From Dendrobium chrysotoxum (Eukaryota > Streptophyta > Magnoliopsida > Asparagales > Orchidaceae): a stretch of 64,000 nt of DNA. The notes beneath the pieces were generated by a model. That model did not search any database. It was given only the letters and a program-made list of their open reading frames with translations, and was not told where the DNA came from. Below are positions 24,701 through 33,700 of this stretch, piece by piece (the first letter of the stretch is position 1; each line of letters opens with the position of its first letter). Location of the stretch: assembly GCA_019925795.1 (NCBI GenBank), contig CM034312.1, positions 80,231,528 through 80,295,527 on the forward strand. The letters are read 5' to 3'. The position numbers and the translations under genes are program-made.

Positions 24701-27700
24701 GTTATGTGGAAAAAAGTAACTAGTATATTAAGAATGTTGCAAATGATGTGTTTGGAGTATCAAAGGGAAAATCTCCTAATAGTAAAAATAGTTGGCGGTG
24801 GAATCAAAATGTGCAAGAAGATAAAATAAGAAGATTTGTTATAAGAATTGGTAGATGTAAAAATTTTGATAATTGGAAAAGATATAATGAGGTCCGTAAG
24901 GAGTCTAAGAAAATAATATGCGATGCAAATATTTTAGCTTTTAATGGTTTATATGATAGATTAGATATTAAGGAGGGCGAAAGGTGTGTGTATAAGTTAG
25001 CCAACCAAAGTGATCAAAGTAGTAAGGATTGGTTCAAGTGAAGTGTATTAAAGATGAAGATAAAAAAAGTGCTTTTATTAGAAGAGGATATTCAACAAAG
25101 ATGAATGAGATATTTTCTAAGCTTTTCAATAAATATTATGAGAATGCGATTGACTTTAGTGACCTTAGCACCCTAAATAAAAATAAAGATTTTGTTTTTA
25201 TCGACGTATTAGAAAAATCGAAGTTAAAGAGACTTTAATGAAAATGAAGTGTGAAAAAACTGTTGGACCTGATGATATTCCAATAGAGGTGTGAAAATGC
25301 TTAGGAGATGAAAGAATTTCTCGGCTTACTAAACTTTTTAATATTATTTTGAAGACTAAAAAGATGTCAGATGAGTGAAGAATGGTGTGTTTATTCATAT
25401 TTTTAAGAATAAAGGTGATGCACAAGATTGTGGGAATTATAGATGAATTAAGTTAATGTGTCATACTTTAAAACTATGAGAGAGAGTTATGGAGCATAGG
25501 TTGTGGCGCGATACTAATATTTCTCAAAATCAATTTGGATTCATGCTGTGTAGGTCTACTATGGAAGCTATACATTTATGGAGAGGTTTGATGGAGAAGT
25601 ATAGAGAGAATAAGGAGGATCTACATATGATATTTATTGATTTAAAAAAAGCATATGATAAAGTTCCAAAAGAAGTGCTATGGAGAGTTCTAGAAAAGAA
25701 AGGAGTTAATAATGCTTACATTCAAGTCATTAAGGATATGTATGCAGGAGCTGTTACTTGTGTTCAAACATAAGGTGGTTTGAGCAAGTATTTCCTATTT
25801 CAGTTGGATTACATTAAGGATTAGCCTTAAGCCCGCATCTTTTTGCTTTAGTCATGGATGTTCTCACTAGACATTTGCAAGATGTTGTACCCTGGTGTAT
25901 GTTTATTGCTGATGATATTCTTCTTGTTGATAAGACTAGAGAGGGAGTTGAAGGTAAACTTGAATTATGGAGGTCAACCTTAGAGTCTAAATGCTTTCGT
26001 TTGAGTAGATCTAAAACTGAATATATGGAGTGTAATTTTAGTAATAATAGATCTAGTGTGGGGATTGTGACTTTGGGTGATCAAGTCATTAATAAGAGTA
26101 CACGTTTTTGATATATTGGGCCTATTGATTAGAGTGATGCTGAAATAGATTGGGATGTAATTAGTAGAATTCAAGATGGATGGTTGAAGTGCATCGGGCT
26201 TGTTGTGTGATAGAAAAGCCCCCTCAAACTTAAGGGAAAATTCTATAAGATGGTGGTTAGACCTGCAATGCTTTATGGTTTAGAATGTTGGCCATTACAA
26301 AAGAAGCATAATATTAAGTTAAGTGTTGCAGAGATGAGGATGCGCGGGTGGATGAGTGGCTTTAGTCTTAGAGACAGAATACAAAATGAACATATACGTG
26401 AAAAGATTGGAGTAGCTCCAGTGGAAGATAAAATTAGAGAGTGTTGTCTTAGATGGTTTGGTCACATAAAACGACGGCCTTCTGATGACCCGGTTAGGAA
26501 AGTCGATGTATTAGATTTGACTTATGTTAAGAAAGGTAGAGGTATACTTAAAAAGACTTGGTTAGAAAATATTAGAAATGACCTTTCTTTATTAGATTTA
26601 AATGAGCATATAACTCTTTACATGGCACAATGGAGAAAAATGATTCATGTAGCCGACCCCACATAGTGGTATAAAGGCTTGATGATGTTGTTGTTGTTGT
26701 TTATCTTGCATCTCATTCCAATTTGCATCAGAAACTGCAACCCCCTTACTGAAATTTAAACTAAAGGTTGATAGTGTTTTGTGAGTTTGTAGAATCCTAA
26801 ACCTTGAAGCCTCATTCTAACCATTGTTAGGAGATGTTACATGAGAAGGTAGTTTAGATGTCCTGATGTTTTGCTACCTGTTCATCAAGTTGCCACGTGA
26901 ACTAAATCTCTTAGCACGTTGGTCCTGTAATTTAGGTGTCCACTTGGATTTGGGAGCTGCATGCGATGCAAGATGTGTAACTTAGTTAATATTTCAATTA
27001 TATGTTGGTTATTTTGTGCAATTATGGTTCATCAAACTTACCATTCTTAAATATTCGCTAAACTTATCTATCCATCAATCGTCTGATTACAACTGCAGCT
27101 AAATATGTGGTTGATGTTACCATATTTATTAAAACAGTTGATTTGCTTGCTGTAATGTCATTTTTGTTAAGGAACTAATCTTTCTTTCCGTAACAAGTTA
27201 CCAAATATCATGTTAAGATGAATTCCCTAACTCAACCCAGTAGTTTATGGGCTATGTTTTCCTAAAAAAAAACGAAAAAAGAAAGTAAAGGAAAGAGGAA
27301 AAAACTATGCTTTATCTGTCATCATTTGGATGGCCAGCCATTTTAATTTGATTGCTATTTTTACCGATTTTATGTTCTTGGGACCTTTTTATTGGTATAT
27401 CCTCTTCAAACAAAGAAAGCTTTTATTGCTATGCTTTCTTCATGTAATCAATTATATCCGATCATTTGATTTGTACTTGTTTGTCTTATTATATTCCTGT
27501 CATCCAGGGAATACTTGAAGGTCCCTTTGAACACAAAGGAGCAGGTTCCCTCGAGATTTGGAATGGTGAATCCTAATCTCCAGCAAAAGGTCCTAGAATC
27601 CTTGTTTAATGTCCCTGAAATGTCCTGTGTATTAAACAGCATGAGCTGGAAGGAGGTCGTAAAGCAAGTTGAATCATTTGGTCAAGGATTGGAGTTCGGT

Positions 27701-30700
27701 TTTGAAGGGGTTGCAGAACCTTCATCAGGGTCTAGAGGTGGTTTTGATTTTTGCATTTTTTTCTCTTTGTGCTTTTTATCCATTAGACTTGCATTAAATT
27801 CTTTGCTTCAGTCTTACTAAGAAGAATGTTGCATCTTATTGTTTTGATGACATGCTGCAATCATTATATTTCGGACTATTTCTCAGCAGTTGAATTTTTG
27901 TTCCGACTATTTTAGCTTGAAAATCTTTTTAATGCTCTTTATCTAGTTGTACAGAAGTTCTGAATCCTTTTGTGCTAATTTCTTTAACCCACCATTTTTT
28001 TTGGGATAAAGGTTCTGAATCCTTTTGTGCTAATTTCTTTAACCTACCATTTTTATTGGGATAAAGGTTCTAAATCCTTAGGTGCTAATTTCTTTAACAT
28101 ACCTTTTTTTTTTGTGATAAAGAAAGCTACTCTATCTATGCAAAATCTGTGAACATGCTGCGTCTTTGTGTTAGTGTAATCATTTCAATTTTGGCTGCCA
28201 TCTAACACAAATCTACTCGAGCTTTTTGTTTTGGATGAGGATACAAATTTATGGTTTGTTTTCCCTCTTTACTGTTGTAGACACTAAACACTTGATGTCC
28301 GTTGCTGAAGTATTAATGCGCAGCAGTATTCCTGAGGCCATCAGAACCATCGATATCTTGCAAATGCAGTTAATTATTGATCTATAACTAATATCTACCA
28401 CGGTCCATGAAGGCCATGGCTTTTGGTGGTGTTCTCTACTGTTGCTCTAAAGCTCATGAATGATTTGTTCAATCCTCCATTATGACTAATGCATGCTTAT
28501 GTAGAAAGAAGAGGAATGTGTTATCAATCTGATGGTAGCCTTTGCCACTTTAATTTTTTCTCTTTTTTCTTGAATATGTATTCTATAGCTGCCAAGAGAG
28601 AGAAATTCATGCGTGTGGGAGTCTTGGATTGTGCGGGGGGAGTGATTCGAGAGAGAGAGAAAGTGAAGATTTTAATATTTTGTGAAATCGGGATCAAAGA
28701 TCTCACAAGAAGCAAATTGATAAGAGTGAAATTGTTGTAATATATATAGAGAGAAATAGAGAGACTAGTGGAAATCTTCAAAATTTCATCCTAATTCAAT
28801 AATCCAAATATCATCCATTCAACCCTTATTTGTAGAAATAGTATTTCAAGATAAAATCAAATTAATTTAAGTTCAATAACCTAACTATTATTGCAACAAA
28901 ATTGTAATACATTCTAAACATTTCTAAGATACTAGTATATTTTAGAAATAATCTAGAATAATTTTTGATGTCTTGTACTGCATCAATTCCCATAAAATTC
29001 TTCTCCTATAAGTTATATTGAACGCTTTTCTTGGAAGCTTGGCTTCCATAGTAGTGGCGAGGCAGTGGAGCTGGTTCATGAACATGTCTCATCTCATCAG
29101 CATGAGTAGTCTAAACATAGAGTACAGGTGCTTTTGATCCGGATATTGCCATGCAGTACGTATCTTTCTCAAAATAATATTATAAAAATCCCACTAGGAA
29201 TATGGCAGTTACAAAAGCTGTAACACGAATTCAATTCGTGCTTTGGTGATGAAATATGCAACACTACTTGGAACATATGGATGGATATGCATATCAGAAG
29301 AGGATTTTTGTAAGAATATCAGAACTTTTTGATAAGAGTGATGAACCTATTTCATTATCTCAATAAAACCAGCACCAAAAGATGCATCATTATCTAGAAT
29401 GTGTGGGCACAATCTTCTACTTAGCCAAAAAAATTATATATGCAGAAACTCAGGGTTTGTGATGATGATGATCTCATCATCATCATCATTCTCCTTGGCA
29501 GTCTTAATCATCATTGTAATAATTTCATATACTAACTCAATAGAAGGATCAAATATTTTGATTGTTGGAGGTGATGACATGTATGCATGAATTTTTCAGA
29601 ATTGACTTAGGTTCATGATAAGATGATTTTAAGTTGGAATGGATGAATCAATATATACAACCATCATAAATTCTATACTGATGGCATCCATATTCTTTGT
29701 GAGACCCTCTATCATGATAGGAATATTAATAATAATTAGATGTATAAACATTCTTATATTTTGAAAGTTATTTATAATATTTATGAATTTAATGATGATT
29801 GGAATGATAGCATGGTTATATTATATGACTCAATGAAATCATTTGACCCACTGTATTAAGACTCCTAGTCAGGTAAATACAATTAAGAATTATGATCATA
29901 TATGTGACCACTAGTGTTGACCTACATATCAAATACGCGTGAAAAAGGTGAAATCAACGACTAAAAATGACGGTCGACATGTACGACGTATCACTTGAAG
30001 GGTCAAACGACTTCCAATCGCCGAATGGATTGCGCCATTGCGATCAAAACATTGAATCCCCCTAAATGGAAGCCCCTCACAGCCGAATCAGACGAGACCG
30101 GTCAAAATCGGTGACCGACACCTAAAAATGACACGCGACGCTATCCAAACGATGTCCGATTGCAAAACGGACTTCGTCGTTGCCTTCGGAACGCTTGAGT
30201 CAGCTCAAGGGGATTATAATTTCATTCAACGGAAATCACACGGCAAAATCGGTGCGGATTCCGAGACGACGCATGAATGTTGAGAAATTGGTGCGAAAAT
30301 AAAGGCAAATTTTATTTGTTTTGAATTATGTTATCTTAATAATAATAATTATTATTATTATTTAATAATAATTATTATTATTATTATTTTAAAAAATAAA
30401 AAAAATCAAAATCAAGAATCAAATCAATTTAACCTGCAGCTTACCTCGTCGTAGAAATCGTACATCCGGAGATTGATTTCCGTAAGCTTTCCACGCCGGC
30501 TTCGTGCCCAGTCCGTCCTTATCGCACGATAATCGCTTTTTGTTCGATGATTAAGACGAGAATGAAAACTCCCTTCGTTCGTTTGAATTTCCCTGTTCAA
30601 GCCGCTTACCTCACTTCGCAAGCAGCCGAGCTTCTTCTGTCCCTTGCTTGTATCGCAAACAACTTAGAACTCCTCTGTCGAATCACGTGAAACCTTCGTT

Positions 30701-33700
30701 CGTCAACCCTCTATTTGAGCAAGATTCGACCCACTTCCTCCCTTCGACCCAAAATCGCCTCTCCCTACTTCTACACCTGATCGACGTACAGGAATTATGC
30801 CGAAGTTGCCTGCCCCAATTGAACTCTAACATTCCTGTTCAAGCCGTGAAATCCCTGTAAGCTGCAAGACATTCGATTCCCTTCACCCAACGCCTATTCC
30901 ATATGTTCGCAAACCCTCTCCTGTGTCGATTTCTTCACTCGATCCTACACATCCGACCAAACTACTCCCATCAGCCGCGACTCCAGCTCAATCTACGCCA
31001 GCTCAACTCCACGAATCCACCTTCCGTTCTTCACAACCCCGTCGTCCGATTCCCCTTGATTGAAGGCAAAACCCATCAAGCTGAGCTATCCACGCCACAA
31101 TCGGGCCTTGTCTGACGACCAAACACTTGTAGATCTCCCTTCAGCAGTCTGTTTCGACGAATTTAGTTGCATTGCCGCTAGTCCTTCTCGTCTACAAGAC
31201 AAACCTTGGACCTCCCAATCGCCCCATTAACGATCTCCCCAATCGCAAGCCTTCACTCTTCCGCTCGATTCCTGCCGAAGGCCACCACTTCAGCTCATTT
31301 GAGCTAGCCAAACTCCACTAAATACGCTTGATTGGACGTTTCCCCCACTCTCGTCTGGCTGCGACCCTGAAATCAACGGTCTCAATTAAAAGCTTGGTCC
31401 AGCTTATTCGTTTTCTCTACTCAATCTCGAACCCCTTGGCAGCAATCCCGCCCACTCTCAGTCGATTGACCCTTTCCAACCTTCGATCCATTTTGCAAAC
31501 CCGACCGACCTAGCTGATTTCTGCTTGTCGAATTCGAACCCGTCGATTCTACAAGCCGACGCCAAATTGCGTAATAGGTATAATTTCCTTCACTTTACTG
31601 TTATTAATTAATTATTATTGTAATTATCATTAATTATAATTGTAATTATGATTGTGATTATAATTATAATCATATTATGATTATACTTATAGTTATGATT
31701 AATTATAATCATAATTATGATTATAATTGTATTATGATTATAATTGTAATTATAATTATAATTATAATTACAATTATAATAATTATAAAAAATGATTATG
31801 ATGAAATGAAGTAATTATTATCTAAAAAAGAAAGAAAATTAAAAAAAGAAAGAAAAAAGGGAAAAGAAGGAATTTTTTTGTATTTTCATTGTCCTCGATC
31901 TACGTGCATCGCCGCCGTCGACCCGATCGCAAAGGTAAAATTCCAAACCATGCTCTCGGCACTTGCAGCGCAGCGAGTGACCACCCGTGCACGCTTTTCT
32001 TAGTGTGGTGTGAGGTAACTCGCTGCGATGCTTGCGACGAGGCATGTAATCCTTGTGGGCGCTTTTCTTAGCATTGCGGGGCAAAAATTAAGTACTCATG
32101 CATGTGCTTCAGTGCATGCAAGGAAAGAACTGTGCATTTTTAAGCAAGAACCCCTGAAGATCCATACACGTCTTTCTTGGCATAGTTGGATTGAAGATTA
32201 CGACGACCGTGCACGTCTTTCTTGACGTGACGGGAAGGCTAAGACTCCACAAGTTTCCCCCAAACGGGGGAGATGTTGGGATGCTACCGAAATTCAGAGT
32301 GGAAATGCACAGAAATTTAATGAACAGCAGGTGACCTGATTTAAGCTGAATGACAGGGAACATAACTTGCAAATCGAATAACTAGAAACTGGACTCTAAA
32401 ATTTAAAGAAATGCACAATAAAATCAAAATACAAATGATAAATGACAATTTAACGCATTCAAACAAGTACAAATCAATAAACAGGGGACTTGTGGTGAGA
32501 AGTTTTCAGACATGAATATCTTACAAGCAACGATAGTCAACTGCAAAAGATATAAGTACGTCCCATATGCAACAATAGAAGGCTTGTTATGTAAGCAACC
32601 GATAGCCTGTAGATTGAAATGGTAGCACTTGCAATTAATGGTAGAAGACCTAGCATGTGCACAACAACTCATACAAGGGTAACAGGCGACGAATGTAACA
32701 ATGCCTTATAGTCAACAAGCAGCAACCTGCACACAACTAATGTTACCTTAAGTAAGTACACTAACCCACCTGTGAATGATGATGGTGGACATGATGCAAA
32801 TATAAGGATCTCCCTACAAGTAAATTAAAGGGGATTGCAGTAAACGTACAAGTAGAAAACCTACGAAGTGATGGTTCATATGCAAGCTGGATATGACACC
32901 AGTATATCGACTCTCCTCAAATCACATTTAAGAAGATTGCATTGGATTCACAAGTAGGGGATCTATGATGTGACAATACATATACAGGCTAAAATCAAAA
33001 GACTTTAGGTTGAAGGGCTTGTTTCATTACTTATTTTGGTGGTGATTGCGGACTTTGATCCTCTACTTGGAAATAGTGACATCTTCCATATATTATTTTG
33101 GATAAAAGCTATATTTTTTTTGTGGCTACATGGAAACATGAAAAGACTAAGGAGAAGGTCATGAAACTAGAGGCCAAAAAAATGAGGAGAATGCGGGCTT
33201 TGAAAATTCATGCTCACCTCATTTGAGAGAGTTTATGGTCCGGGTTCAATTTGCAGAAGATATATTAGATTCCATATAAGACATTTTCTGGAGATTTAAT
33301 CCTGATTTTGCGAGTGGATGAGTGATAATGAGAATTTTTTATTAAGGCTAGTCGATGAGTGATAAATGCTGATCATGTAATTACAACAATTTAGAATTTA
33401 AGAATGAGAAAATATACCTCCTTTAGCTTAAAGAATTATAGGGGAAATTATGACAAGCTACGATTAAGATCCTATAATTTTTTCCTCTTGGGTTTTCGTG
33501 GAATCTAGTGTACGTTGTCAGCGGAGTTGTTCAACGCAACTTGATCAAAAGATTCTTGTCGGTAGTCATGGGTTGTGTCATCCAAGGGGATCTTGTAGGC
33601 CTGTGATAGACGTCTTTTTAAGGGGCAATTTAAGTCGATTTAGCTAATAGAGAGCTTTGTGCCCTATCAAGTGCATTATATGATTCACAATTTAGGGGGT

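Larger units (their letters stand above)
12423..26740 (+). mobile_element. Old Ty3/gypsy element, host of nested insertions
   Basis: The two copies of an LTR-like sequence (from 12423 and from 17463) share blocks such as GTAGTAATTTGC/GATAGTAATTTGC, TTTGCCAAT, ACTTGGTTCTT-like, and TTATGTGGTGATT with AAATTTTAT. Between them lie decayed gag, protease, RT, RNase H and integrase zinc pieces. The 3' LTR copy is cut into parts by an RTE piece, the 5.4-kb element and a second RTE copy. Its last recognisable bases (TCTTGCATCTCATTC) are at 26703-26717, matching 13210-13225. The outer ends are approximate. Confidence 0.7.
11625..27507 (+). other. Smr gene intron, 15.9 kb, with nested transposons
   Basis: From 11625 to 12422 the sequence is ordinary AT-rich intron. 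From 12423 to about 26740 there is a Ty3/gypsy element with at least seven insertions in it. From 26740 to 27507 it is intron again, with nothing recognised. Donor gtgagt and acceptor catccag are strong. Confidence 0.7.

Noticed and set aside
28326..28386. Extension of the 45-nt exon (IPEAIRTIDILQMQ)
   Set aside because: The frame runs to a stop without a usable donor, and only the donor at 28326 restores the frame into DUF1771.
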